Positions 10,957 to 18,436 of a DNA stretch of 31,565 nt are shown here, in pieces; position 1 is the stretch's first letter, and each line of letters starts with the position of its first letter. The DNA lies in assembly GCA_036001225.1 (NCBI GenBank), contig DASYUM010000249.1:1-31565 (forward strand). Reading direction: 5' to 3'. A model generated the notes under the pieces. That model had not been told where the DNA came from, made no database searches, and saw nothing but the letters and a program-made list of their open reading frames with translations. Source of the DNA: DASYUM01 sp036001225 (GTDB lineage: Bacteria > Methylomirabilota > Methylomirabilia > Rokubacteriales > DASRDR01). Both the position numbers and the translations under genes were made by a program.

Positions 10957-12053
10957 GCCGCGCCCCCGGCCGCCATCGCGTGCAGTGCTTCCACCTCCCC
11001 GCGGCAGACTTCCCACATGACGCCGGATCCGGCCGCGCCGACCCCGGCGTCGGTCGCCGAGAACACCACCTGCCCCTGCGTGGCCAGCCAGGCCAGTATC
11101 CGCTCCCGCGCCGCTTGATCCAGCTCGGAGAGAAGATCGTCGAGGAGCAGCACCGGGCCCACCCCCGTCTGGCGCCGCACCGCGGCGGCTTCCGCCAGCC
11201 TCAACGCCAGGACCAGCAACCGCTGCTCGCCCCGCGAGGCATAGATCCGTGCCTCGGCCTGGCCGAGGCGCACGACCAAGTCGTCGCGATGGGGGCCGAC
11301 CAGCGTCGCCCCGCGGGCCAGCTCCTGACGCCGGCCGGTGGCCAGCGCATCGAGGAGCCGCTGCCGCGTCACCGCGACCGCGGCGCCCGGCACGACGACC
11401 GGCGCGTAGGCCAGCCCCATCGCGGCCCCATCCGGGGCCAGCGTGCGCCACACCTCACGGGCGTCCCGGCTCAGGCCCTCCAGCGCGTCGATCCGCCGGT
11501 GGACGATCTCGCTCCCGAGCGCGGCCACCTGCTCGTCCCAGGGCGCCAGCAGTCGCTCGGCATCCGGTCGCCCGCCCAGCTGCCCCAACAGGCGTCCGCG
11601 CTGGTAGAGGGTGAGCCGGTAGCGGCGGCAGCTCTCGGCGTGGTGGGGGACCAGCTTGGCGACCGCCCCGTCGAGGTACGCCCGGCGGATGGACGGGCCA
11701 CCGGTCAGCAGCTCGAGGTCGGCGGCGGCGAAGGTGACGGCGCGCGCCCACGCGCCCGGCGACTCGGCAGCCTCCACCCCCCCGTCCGCCAGGAGCGTCA
11801 GCCGAACCGGCCGCCGGCGCTCGCCATCGGCGATCTCGCCGGCCACCACCGCCGCCGGCACGCCCCAGGCCACGCATTCGGGAACGCGCGCGGTCCGGAA
11901 AGAGCGACCCGTGAGCAGGACGTGGAGCGCTTCGAGGAGGGAGGTTTTGCCCTGACCGTTTCGCCCGATCAGGACATTGAGGCCCGGGTCAGGCGCGAAG
12001 CTGAGGGAGGCGTAATTGCGGAAGCCGGACAGCTCCAGCCATCGGACATGCAC
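10953..12053 (-). CDS. recF: DNA replication and repair protein RecF
   Basis: RecF is an SMC-like ABC ATPase that loads RecA at gapped DNA together with RecO and RecR. At 366 residues the length is normal. Walker A is GRNGQGKTSLLEAL near residues 30-43, the ABC signature region is ASRGEQRLLVLAL, and Walker B with the D-loop is VLLLDDLLSELD. The start is GTG at 12053 (MHVRWLELSGFRNY); GGAGG lies about 12 bases upstream. An ATG two bases inside is in another frame. It is 18 bases after dnaN and its stop overlaps gyrB by 4 bases. Confidence 0.97.
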   Translation of the reverse strand: MHVRWLELSGFRNYASLSFAPDPGLNVLIGRNGQGKTSLLEALHVLLTGRSFRTARVPECVAWGVPAAVVAGEIADGERRRPVRLTLLADGGVEAAESPGAWARAVTFAAADLELLTGGPSIRRAYLDGAVAKLVPHHAESCRRYRLTLYQRGRLLGQLGGRPDAERLLAPWDEQVAALGSEIVHRRIDALEGLSRDAREVWRTLAPDGAAMGLAYAPVVVPGAAVAVTRQRLLDALATGRRQELARGATLVGPHRDDLVVRLGQAEARIYASRGEQRLLVLALRLAEAAAVRRQTGVGPVLLLDDLLSELDQAARERILAWLATQGQVVFSATDAGVGAAGSGVMWEVCRGEVEALHAMAAGGAA

Positions 12054-12071
12054 TCCCCGACGGGCCTCCTC

Positions 12072-13163
12072 TCAAATGCGCATGGGCATTATAACACAGA
12101 GGTGCTCCTGATCGGTCGCGCTTCTGAAGACACCGGGGCTCAGCGCGTCCTTCAGCTCGACGACCACGCGGTCCCCTTCCATCGGTCCGAGCGCATCGAG
12201 GATGTAGCGCGTGTTGAAGCCGATCGTCAGCTCGTCGCCGGCGGCTTCGGCTGCTAGCACCTCTTCGGCCTCGCCCAACTCCTGGCTCGACGCGGAGAGC
12301 CGAAGGGTCGAGGGGCCGACGGTGAGCCGGATCGGGCGCGTGCGGTCGTCCGCCACCACCGACACCCGCCGGAGGGCCGCGATCAGCAGCTCGCGCTCGA
12401 CGGTGAGCCGGCGAGGATGCCCCTTCGGCAGCACCTGCTCGTAGCTCGGGAAGGTGCCCTCGATCAGCTTGGACGTCAGGACGAACCCCGCGGTCCGCAG
12501 CACGAACTGGTTCTCGTGCACGGCCAGCGTCGCCTCGTCACTCCCCCCCAGAACCCGGCCCAGCTCCTGCACCGCCTTCCGAGGAACGATCCCCGCCATC
12601 TCGACGGTCGCATCCACGGTGGCCCGCGCCAGTGCCAGCCGATGTCCGTCGGTGGCGACGAGCCTAAAGTCCCCTTTTTTCACAACAAGATAGAGACCGT
12701 TCAGGAAGGGCCGGCTCTCGTCCTGGGACATGGCGTAGCTGGTCCGCGCCAGCATGGCCCGCAGTCGCCCCCCCTCGAGGCTGACCGAGGCGTCGGGCTC
12801 GCCGCTCTCGAGCGGCGGGTATTCGTCGGCTGGCAGGCCGACCAGCCGAAAGGCCGCCGACCCGCACAAGAGCTGCACCCAGCCGCTGTCCTGGAGCTTG
12901 AGGGTGATCGGCTGCGCCGGCAACTCTCGCACCAACTCGAGCAGCTTCCGTGCGGCCAGGGTGATCGCGCCCGGCCGGGCAACCGTGGCCGGGACCGTGA
13001 CCCGGGCCCCCACTTCCAGATCGGTGGCGGCGACCCGGAGCCCGCCGTTCTGGGCTTCGATCAGGACGTTCCCCAGGATCGGAAGCGTCTGGCGGGTCTC
13101 CACGATGTTCTGAACGAGCTGGAGCGCGCGGAGGAACGGCTCGCGGGCGACTTGAATTTCCAT
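12072..13163 (-). CDS. dnaN: DNA polymerase III beta subunit (sliding clamp)
   Basis: DnaN forms the ring that tethers the replicative polymerase to DNA. The chosen start at 13163 gives 363 residues, the usual size, beginning MEIQVAREPFLRALQLVQNI. The frame stays open to 13388 but that extension runs into the dnaA-dnaN gap and is not protein-like. Three clamp folds can be followed, with family landmarks LPILGNVLIEA, RPFLNGLYLVV, VATDGHRLALA, FPSYEQVLP and a C-terminal VIMPMRI that matches the PMR(I/L) ending of the family. GGGAGG precedes the start by 13 bases. The gap upstream holds part of the origin. Confidence 0.98.
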   Translation of the reverse strand: MEIQVAREPFLRALQLVQNIVETRQTLPILGNVLIEAQNGGLRVAATDLEVGARVTVPATVARPGAITLAARKLLELVRELPAQPITLKLQDSGWVQLLCGSAAFRLVGLPADEYPPLESGEPDASVSLEGGRLRAMLARTSYAMSQDESRPFLNGLYLVVKKGDFRLVATDGHRLALARATVDATVEMAGIVPRKAVQELGRVLGGSDEATLAVHENQFVLRTAGFVLTSKLIEGTFPSYEQVLPKGHPRRLTVERELLIAALRRVSVVADDRTRPIRLTVGPSTLRLSASSQELGEAEEVLAAEAAGDELTIGFNTRYILDALGPMEGDRVVVELKDALSPGVFRSATDQEHLCVIMPMRI

Positions 13164-13353
13164 AGGTCTTATTCTTCCTCCCTCCGGAAAGAAAGAATCG
13201 TAGTCGAAGGAGTAGGGCCGGTGGATAACCGGCCGAGCAGGTTCGCCGCCTGATGGAATCGGGCGGGAGCGGACCGAGCCGGTCGGGGAAGAAGGCCGGA
13301 GCCGGCGGTGGACGCCGCGGGGATAACTGGGGGGCGGGAACGCGGGCGCACCG
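13164..13353. other. oriC: dnaA-dnaN intergenic region, probable unwinding part of oriC
   Basis: This 190-base gap has no gene. On the minus strand it holds a near-consensus DnaA box TTATCCACC (13228-13220), then GGCC, then a run of triplets toward dnaN. Read 3'-5' on the plus strand from 13215 to 13189 they are GAT, GAG, GAA, GCT, GAT, GCT, AAG, AAA, GAA. Seven of nine have the middle A of the DnaA-trio pattern. The following stretch to the dnaN start is much poorer in GC than its surroundings. A weaker box, TTATCCCCG, is at 13326-13318. The order box, GC block, trios, AT-rich DNA is that of the Bacillus subtilis basal unwinding system. Function is inferred. Confidence 0.6.
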
Positions 13354-14670
13354 TCACTCGATCCGGATGGTGTTGATGATGTGGTCAATCGTCTTCCGGA
13401 ACTTCGGGTCTTCCTGGAGCAAGGCCTCGATCTTGTTCACGGCGTGGAGAACGGTGGTGTGGTCCTTGCCGCCGAAGCCGCGGCCGATGTCGGCGAAGGA
13501 GTCGCTAGTCAGCTGGCGGGCGATGTACATGGCGACCTGACGGGGAAAGGCCACGGCCTTGGTCCGCGTCTTGGAGCGGAGGTCCAGGGGCTTGACCCCG
13601 AAGACCTCGCCGACCCGGCGTTGGACCTCGTCGAGGGTGATCAGGCGGTCTTCGGTGCCCCAGATGTTGGCCAGGACCTCCTGGGCGAGATCGAGATTCA
13701 TCTCGCGGCCGGTCAGATTGCAGAAGGCCCGGATCCGGACCAGCGACCCTTCCAGCTCGCGGATGTTCGACTTGACCTTGCTGGCCATGAAGAAGGCGAG
13801 GTCGTCGGCGAGCGGGACGCGGTCCAGCTCGGCCTTCTTCTTGAGAATGGCGACGCGGGTCTCGAAGTCGGGCGGCTGGATATCCGCGATGAGGCCCCAC
13901 TCGAAACGGGAGCGCAGCCGCTCCTCGATATCCGGGATCTCCTTGGGTGAGCGATCGCTCGAGAACACGATCTGGCGGCCAGCCTCGTGGAGGTCGTTGA
14001 AGGTGTGGAACAGCTCCTCCTGGGTGCGCTCCTTGCCGGAGATGAACTGGATGTCGTCGATGAGGAGGACGTCGATGGTCCGGTAGCGATGGCGGAAGTC
14101 CGGCGTCTTGTCGTAGCGAATGGCGCCGATCAGCTCGTTGGTGAACTTCTCGGTCGACAGGTACTCGACGCGGAGCGGGGGCTGAGCCCGGCCGATCTGG
14201 TGGCCGATGGCGTGCAAGAGGTGGGTCTTGCCGAGGCCCACGCCGCCGTAAATGAAGAGCGGGTTGTAGGCGCGGGAAGGCAGTTCGGCGACGGCCAGGC
14301 ACGCGGCCTGGGCGAACTGGTTCGAGGAACCGACGACGAAGGTGTCGAAGGTATAGCGGCTGTCCAACACGGCCGGAGGCGGGCCCGCGGGGGGGGTCGG
14401 GGGCGGGGTCTCCGACGGTGGGGCCGCCGCCCGGTCGACGCTCACCGTCAGCGTGGCCCGGGGGCCCAGGCAGGCCTGGGCCGCCCCCTGGAGCTCCGCC
14501 AGATAGTGTTCGAGGAGGTACGTCCGGATGAACTTGCTGGGGACCCCGATCTCCAAGTGGCTGTCACGGTGGGCGAGAAGGCGTCCCGGGCGGATCCAGG
14601 TGTCGAGCGCCTGGGACGGTAGCTTGCCCTCCAGGGCGGCCAAGAGGCGCTCCCAGAGGCGGTCTTGCAT
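13354..14670 (-). CDS. dnaA: Chromosomal replication initiator DnaA
   Basis: DnaA binds TTATCCACA boxes as an ATP-dependent filament and melts the origin. The 438-residue protein starts MQDRLWERLLAALEGKLPSQ at 14670, with AGGAG 7 bases upstream; the frame extends 16 codons further but without support. Domain I is about 1-85, domain II is a short Pro/Ala-rich linker (about 88-105), and domain III is the AAA+ ATPase with YNPLFIYGG and Walker A GVGLGKTHL, Walker B LLIDDIQFI and the sensor region SSDRSPKEI. Domain IV ends with the DNA-binding signature GGKDHTTVLHAVNKIE. It is divergent from rpmH across the origin, the classical arrangement. Confidence 0.98.
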   Translation of the reverse strand: MQDRLWERLLAALEGKLPSQALDTWIRPGRLLAHRDSHLEIGVPSKFIRTYLLEHYLAELQGAAQACLGPRATLTVSVDRAAAPPSETPPPTPPAGPPPAVLDSRYTFDTFVVGSSNQFAQAACLAVAELPSRAYNPLFIYGGVGLGKTHLLHAIGHQIGRAQPPLRVEYLSTEKFTNELIGAIRYDKTPDFRHRYRTIDVLLIDDIQFISGKERTQEELFHTFNDLHEAGRQIVFSSDRSPKEIPDIEERLRSRFEWGLIADIQPPDFETRVAILKKKAELDRVPLADDLAFFMASKVKSNIRELEGSLVRIRAFCNLTGREMNLDLAQEVLANIWGTEDRLITLDEVQRRVGEVFGVKPLDLRSKTRTKAVAFPRQVAMYIARQLTSDSFADIGRGFGGKDHTTVLHAVNKIEALLQEDPKFRKTIDHIINTIRIE

Positions 14671-14720
14671 GCCCGCGCTCCTGTGGCTAGAAGTTACTCG
14701 GATGGAAGTTACACACACAC

Positions 14721-14740
14721 TTATCCACAGGTGTGGATAA
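14721..14740. promoter_or_regulatory. Pair of inverted consensus DnaA boxes
   Basis: TTATCCACA (plus strand, 14721-14729) and TTATCCACA (minus strand, 14740-14732) face each other with a 2-base gap. Both match the consensus at all nine positions, which is highly unlikely by chance at this GC content. Confidence 0.9.
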
Positions 14741-14973
14741 CCGGGGAACGCACCACGGGATGGGTCGGCGTAATACCACCTGCTGCCCGCACGCCGCTAG
14801 GGCTCCACTCCGATCGTTCGCCAGCGCCCGCGCGTGGGCACCAGCGACGTCGGTAAGAGGCACGCCTTCGTCAATGACGTCCGACTATCGAGCGGCCAAC
14901 GATAGCACGCCCGCTCGGGGGGACGTCAACCCCTCCACCGCCCGCCCGCGCGCGCGTCGATTCGGCGCGCCCC

Positions 14974-15003
14974 TTGACTTGCCCGAACGCCGACCGGTAC
15001 GAT
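14974..15003 (+). promoter_or_regulatory. Sigma-70 promoter of rpmH-rnpA-yidD-yidC
   Basis: TTGACT (14974-14979), an 18-base spacer, and TACGAT (14998-15003), 44 bases before the rpmH start. Both hexamers match consensus at five or four of six positions. The position fits the strong rpmH promoter known from many bacteria. Confidence 0.75.
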
Positions 15004-15047
15004 GACTGGACTTTGCTCGTTGCCCGTCCCGCACCCCGGAGGCTCGC

Positions 15048-15185
15048 GTGAAGCGCACATATCAGCCCAATCGGCGCCGTCGGAAGAAGACCCATGGCTT
15101 CCGTGAGCGCATGGCCAGCAAGGGAGGGCGAAAGGTCCTCAAGCGTCGGCGCGCCAAGGGACGTCGGCGACTGACCGTCGACTAG
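15048..15185 (+). CDS. rpmH: Ribosomal protein bL34
   Basis: A 45-residue, very basic protein, MKRTYQPNRRRRKKTHGFRE continuing through RMASKGGRKVLKRRRAKGR, which is the bL34 consensus almost residue for residue. The protein sits in the 50S subunit near the 23S rRNA core. The start is GTG at 15048 with GGAGG 5 bases upstream. The stop codon is directly followed by the rnpA ATG. The first gene of the rightward operon, divergent from dnaA. Confidence 0.98.
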   Translation: MKRTYQPNRRRRKKTHGFRERMASKGGRKVLKRRRAKGRRRLTVD

Positions 15186-15557
15186 ATGGTCGCAGGCGCC
15201 GTGGAGCGCGCCACGCTCCCTCGGGGCGAGCGGCTCCGTGACCGGGGTGAGCTGCAGGGTCTCTTTCAGGGCGGGGCCCGACTCGAGCGCGCGGGCTTCG
15301 TCCTGCTCTGGCGCTGGCTCCCGGGCCGGCGGGCCGCCGCCTTCGCCGCCAGCCGGCGGCTCGGCGGCAGCACCGCCCGCAACCGCGCGCGCCGCCGGCT
15401 CCGTGAGGCCTACCGGCAGCAGAAGGCGCTGCTGCCGTCCACCGGCCTGCGTCTCTGCTTCGTCGCCCGGCCGGCGGCGCTCCGGATGCCGTTTCCCGAG
15501 TTGAGCCGAGAGATCGCTCACGCCCTGCGCCAGGCGGCGCCCCGTCCGCAATCGTGA
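15186..15557 (+). CDS. rnpA: Ribonuclease P protein component
   Basis: RnpA is the protein cofactor of RNase P, which removes 5' leaders from tRNA precursors. The 123-residue protein has the family signature RNRARRRLREAYR at about 65-77, preceded by FAASRRLGGSTA and a Phe/Leu-rich central cleft strand. It starts immediately after the rpmH stop and its own stop overlaps the yidD GTG by 4 bases, so the three are coupled. RNase P would process the tRNA-Ser(CGA) precursor that overlaps tadA. Confidence 0.94.
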   Translation: MVAGAVERATLPRGERLRDRGELQGLFQGGARLERAGFVLLWRWLPGRRAAAFAASRRLGGSTARNRARRRLREAYRQQKALLPSTGLRLCFVARPAALRMPFPELSREIAHALRQAAPRPQS

Positions 15558-15784
15558 GCCCCAACCGGGGGGCCGGGGCCCGCCTGGCGGTGGCCATCGT
15601 GGGAATCTACCAGCGCTGGCTCTCCCCCGCCCTGCCCCCGGCGTGCCGCTATTGGCCCTCCTGCTCGGAGTATGCCCGGCTGGCCATTGGTCGCCACGGG
15701 CTGTGGCGAGGAGGCGCTCGGGGGCTGGGCCGCCTGCTGCGCTGTCAACCGCTCTTCCCGGGCGGGATCGATCCGCCGCGCTGA
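15554..15784 (+). CDS. yidD: Membrane protein insertion efficiency factor YidD
   Basis: A 76-residue protein that aids YidC-dependent insertion at the inner membrane. The family pattern is complete: YQRWLSPALPPACRYWPSCSEYARLAIGRHG, then RLLRCQP and PGGIDPP, with conserved cysteines in CRYWPSCS and RC. An amphipathic N-terminal helix (about 9-25) would lie on the membrane. It starts with GTG at 15554 inside the rnpA stop and lies 21 bases before yidC. Confidence 0.95.
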   Translation: MSPNRGAGARLAVAIVGIYQRWLSPALPPACRYWPSCSEYARLAIGRHGLWRGGARGLGRLLRCQPLFPGGIDPPR

Positions 15785-15805
15785 GCGGCGGCGCGGCGGC
15801 CCTCC

Positions 15806-17566
15806 GTGGAAAGGCGCGCCCTCATCGCGATTGTCCTGTCCGTCGCGCTGCTCTTGCTCTGGCAGTTTCTGTTCGCGCCGCCCGCGACCCCGCCGCCGGG
15901 CGGCGATGCCGGCAGCCCGCCGGCCGCGGGCCCCCCGGGACGCGAAGGCGGTACAACGCCGGCCCCCACGACTCCCCCGCCGGGCGACGCGACCGGACTG
16001 GTGCCGCGGCCGCCCGGGGGCCCGGTCCCCCCCGCTGCCGCGCCGGCCGCGGAGGTCAATACCCCCCTCTACCGTGCCACCTTCGGTCCCGATGGCGGGG
16101 TGACCGACTGGATCCTGCATTATCGCGGGAACAAGCCCCTGATCGTCACGGCCCCCCTCCCGGCGCTCGCGGTCGGCATCAGCCGGCCCGGGCGCGGCAC
16201 GGAGGTCGTGCCGTTGCGGCCGGCGACGGAACGCCTCGAGTTGGATGCCCGCCAGCCGACCGGCACGCTCGCCTTCCGCGGAGGAACCAGCGACGGCCTG
16301 CGGGTCGAGAAGCAGCTCGCGTTCAGCGCCGACTCCTACCGGATCGAGGCCCGGCTCCGGATCGAGGGCGGGGCCCGCGCGCCGATCACGGCCCTGCTCT
16401 ACTGGACCACGCCCGTCGCGGTGGCCGCTCCCACCCGCGACGCCCCGTGGGTGACGTTCGGCGAAACGCCGGACCATCGGCAGCTGCTCGGCCGCATCTT
16501 GGTGGCGCAGAACGGGCGGCCGGCCGTGTTCGAGTACCCCCCGCCGGCCCTCAAGGACCCGAAGGACTCGCCGCGCGGCCCCGAGCTGAAGGACCCCCAT
16601 CTCGTCGCCGAAGAGGTCCTGGGCGGCCGCCGGTGGGTGGCGCTGGAGAACGACTACTTCATCGCCGCCCTGATCCCCAGCGGGGAGACGCGGGTGCTGC
16701 GCGGCCGGGACCGCGATCTCGCCGAGGTCTCCCTCGTGTTCAGCGACGCCGGCCCAGCGGCGGGGCGGCCGTGGGAGGGGACGGCGGCGCTCTACGTCGG
16801 CCCCAAGGAGTGGGACCGTCTGGCGGCGCTGCGTGTCGGGCTGGAGCAAGCCCAGGCGCGGAACTACGGCGATTTCCTGTGGGTCCTGCCGATGGAGTGG
16901 TTCTGCGTCCCGCTCCTCTGGCTCATGAACTTCTTTGCCACCCGCCTGCCCGGCCGCAACTACGGCGTCGCGATCATCTTGCTGACCGTGCTGGTGAAGA
17001 TCGCCTTCTATCCGCTCACGCAGAAGAGCATGACTTCCATGAAGCAGATGCAGACGCTTCAGCCGCAGCTGAACGCGCTGCGCTCGAAGTACAAGGCGGA
17101 CCCCCAGCGATTCCAACGTGAGCAGATGGAGCTCTTCCGCAAGCACAAGGTCAACCCGATGGGGGGCTGCCTGCCGATGGTCGTGCAGATCCCCATCTTC
17201 TATGCGCTCTACCTGACGATCCAGTACTCGGTGGAGTTGCAAGGCGCGCCGTTCGTCCTCTGGATCCGCGACCTGTCCAAGATGGATCCCTACTACGTGC
17301 TCCCGGTGCTGATGGGCGGCTCGATGCTGGTCCAACAGCTCATGACGCCGACCGTGGGCGACCCGCGGCAGGCGCGCGTCATGCTCATCATGCCGGTGGT
17401 CTTCACCTTCATGTTCCTTCAGTTCCCGACCGGACTGGTTCTCTACTGGCTGGTCAATAACCTCCTCTCCGTCGGCCAGCAGTACCTGATCGACCGCGCC
17501 GCGCGTCGTCTGCGCAGTGGCGCCGATCTTGACGGGAAAGCCGAGAAGGAAGCGCGCAAGGCCTGA
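15806..17566 (+). CDS. yidC: Membrane protein insertase YidC
   Basis: YidC inserts and folds inner-membrane proteins alone or with SecYEG. The 586-residue protein begins with a signal-anchor helix (MERRALIAIVLSVALLLLWQ) followed by a Pro/Gly-rich stretch and a large periplasmic P1 domain (about 80-350), the Gram-negative form. The conserved C-terminal core has membrane segments starting at about 358 (WFCVPLLWLMNFFAT), 388 (YGVAIILLTVLVKIAFYPL), the KSMTSMKQMQTLQP cytoplasmic hairpin, then GGCLPMVVQIPIFYALY, and the final pair near 495-555. The conserved positive residue in the groove is the Arg or Lys region before TQKSM. The start is GTG at 15806. The gene is shortly after yidD. Confidence 0.97.
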   Translation: MERRALIAIVLSVALLLLWQFLFAPPATPPPGGDAGSPPAAGPPGREGGTTPAPTTPPPGDATGLVPRPPGGPVPPAAAPAAEVNTPLYRATFGPDGGVTDWILHYRGNKPLIVTAPLPALAVGISRPGRGTEVVPLRPATERLELDARQPTGTLAFRGGTSDGLRVEKQLAFSADSYRIEARLRIEGGARAPITALLYWTTPVAVAAPTRDAPWVTFGETPDHRQLLGRILVAQNGRPAVFEYPPPALKDPKDSPRGPELKDPHLVAEEVLGGRRWVALENDYFIAALIPSGETRVLRGRDRDLAEVSLVFSDAGPAAGRPWEGTAALYVGPKEWDRLAALRVGLEQAQARNYGDFLWVLPMEWFCVPLLWLMNFFATRLPGRNYGVAIILLTVLVKIAFYPLTQKSMTSMKQMQTLQPQLNALRSKYKADPQRFQREQMELFRKHKVNPMGGCLPMVVQIPIFYALYLTIQYSVELQGAPFVLWIRDLSKMDPYYVLPVLMGGSMLVQQLMTPTVGDPRQARVMLIMPVVFTFMFLQFPTGLVLYWLVNNLLSVGQQYLIDRAARRLRSGADLDGKAEKEARKA

Positions 17567-17650
17567 GACGGCGCCCCAACCATCCTGGCTATAAAAGTCA
17601 ATCACGACGGCTAGTTGCGCCGAATTTCCCGGAAAAGGCCCACGTGCGGA

Positions 17651-18436
17651 ATGGCCGGGTTGGATGCTGAACGACTCCTGTCGGCCGGCATCGCGGCCCT
17701 GGGTATCGCCGTGGATCCGGAGTTCGCCGTACGGGTCCGCGGCTATCTGCGTGAGTTGGCGCGATGGAACCGGGTGAGCCGCCTCACCGGCTACCGCGAG
17801 GCTGCCGACCAGGTCGTCCACCTGGTGCTCGAGTCGGTGATGGTGCTGGTCACCGATCCCGCGCCCGCCTCGCCGCTCCTCGATATCGGCAGCGGTGCGG
17901 GAGCCCCCGGGCTGATCCTCAAGCTCGCCCGGCCCGACTGGGCGATCACGCTCGTCGAAGCCAACCGGCGCCGGGCCAACTTCCTGCGCCACGTGGTCCG
18001 CGAACTGGGACTCGGTCAGACTGCCGTCGAGGAGGATCGCGCCGAAGCCCTCGCCTCGGCACCCCGCCTGGTCGCGGCCTTTCGCACCGTCACCATCCGC
18101 GCCGTCGCGCCGGTCCCGGTTGCGGCGAGGCTCGCGCAGCCCTTCCTCGCCCCTGAGGGGCATGCCGTGCTGGCCCTCGGTCTCCGGGGATCCGCCGGGC
18201 CCGGCTCAGTCCAGGAGGTGACGGTCGCTGACCCCGGCGCCGGGTTGCGTCTGCGCCGACGGTTCCTTATAATTCGCGCGGGCGAGGGTTCGGCGGACGT
18301 TCCACGTGGAACGAGAGGGGGCCGTGGCGCGGGTCCTCGGGGTCGTGAATCAGAAGGGGGGCGTGGGCAAGACCACGACCGCCGTGAATCTGGCCGCCGC
18401 CCTCGCGAGCGCCGAGTATCCCACCCTCCTGGTTGA
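17651..18436 (+). CDS. rsmG: 16S rRNA (guanine-N7)-methyltransferase RsmG
   Basis: RsmG methylates G527 of 16S rRNA using S-adenosylmethionine. The core (about 1-210) has the family motif RWNRVSRLTGYRE, the SAM loop LLDIGSGAGAPGLILKLARP (76-95), LVEANRRRANFLRHVVRELG and the TIRAVAPVP strand (148-156). No in-frame stop follows the final core strand RRRFLIIRAG, so the frame crosses parS (encoding DVPRGTR) and 113 bases of parA, which adds about 45 low-complexity Arg/Gly residues. Either this tail is real or the stop was lost. The ATG at 17651 fits the family; a TTG at 17615 is possible. A TATAAA at 17590 has no convincing -35. The mnmE and mnmG genes that often precede rsmG are absent. Confidence 0.92.
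   Translation: MAGLDAERLLSAGIAALGIAVDPEFAVRVRGYLRELARWNRVSRLTGYREAADQVVHLVLESVMVLVTDPAPASPLLDIGSGAGAPGLILKLARPDWAITLVEANRRRANFLRHVVRELGLGQTAVEEDRAEALASAPRLVAAFRTVTIRAVAPVPVAARLAQPFLAPEGHAVLALGLRGSAGPGSVQEVTVADPGAGLRLRRRFLIIRAGEGSADVPRGTRGGRGAGPRGRESEGGRGQDHDRRESGRRPRERRVSHPPG
18245..18273 (+). promoter_or_regulatory. Promoter of parA-parB inside rsmG
   Basis: A perfect -10 TATAAT (18268-18273) preceded at 17 bases by TTGCGT (18245-18250). The start of transcription would be near 18280, which places the parS palindrome (18298-18313) in the leader, just before the parA start. A TATAAT is rare in this GC-rich sequence, which supports the call. Confidence 0.65.
18298..18313. promoter_or_regulatory. 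parS: parS centromere-like site
   Basis: CGTTCCACGTGGAACG is a perfect 16-base palindrome and differs from the common chromosomal parS form TGTTCCACGTGGAACA only at the outermost base of each arm. ParB binds such sites, loads as a CTP-dependent clamp and spreads. It lies at the end of rsmG, downstream of the parAB promoter and 10 bases before the parA start. ParB, encoded 770 bases away, could both partition from and repress here. Confidence 0.9.

Larger units (their letters stand above)
14671..15047. other. oriC: dnaA-rpmH intergenic region, origin and divergent promoters
   Basis: A 377-base gap without genes. It contains two perfect, inverted DnaA boxes, TTATCCACA at 14721-14729 and its complement at 14732-14740, separated by 2 bases. 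Just dnaA-proximal are two direct copies of GAAGTTAC (14690-14697 and 14705-14712), one helical turn and a half apart, and an AC run (14711-14720). The part from 14741 to 14970 shows only a small inverted repeat CTATCG/CGATAG (14885-14905). The right end holds the rpmH promoter. The boxes overlap the likely dnaA promoter and may autoregulate dnaA. Confidence 0.7.

Noticed and set aside
14871..15551. Minus-strand frame across the origin and rpmH-rnpA
   Set aside because: It covers the rpmH promoter, rpmH and rnpA on the other strand and is low in complexity.
15518..18163. An 881-codon minus-strand frame opposite yidC and rsmG
   Set aside because: Shadow of yidD, yidC and rsmG, with biased composition and no motif.
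18306..18323. Earlier parA start (GTG at 18306)
   Set aside because: It is the GTG in the centre of parS. The GTG at 18324 has a proper ribosome binding site and gives the family N-terminus.
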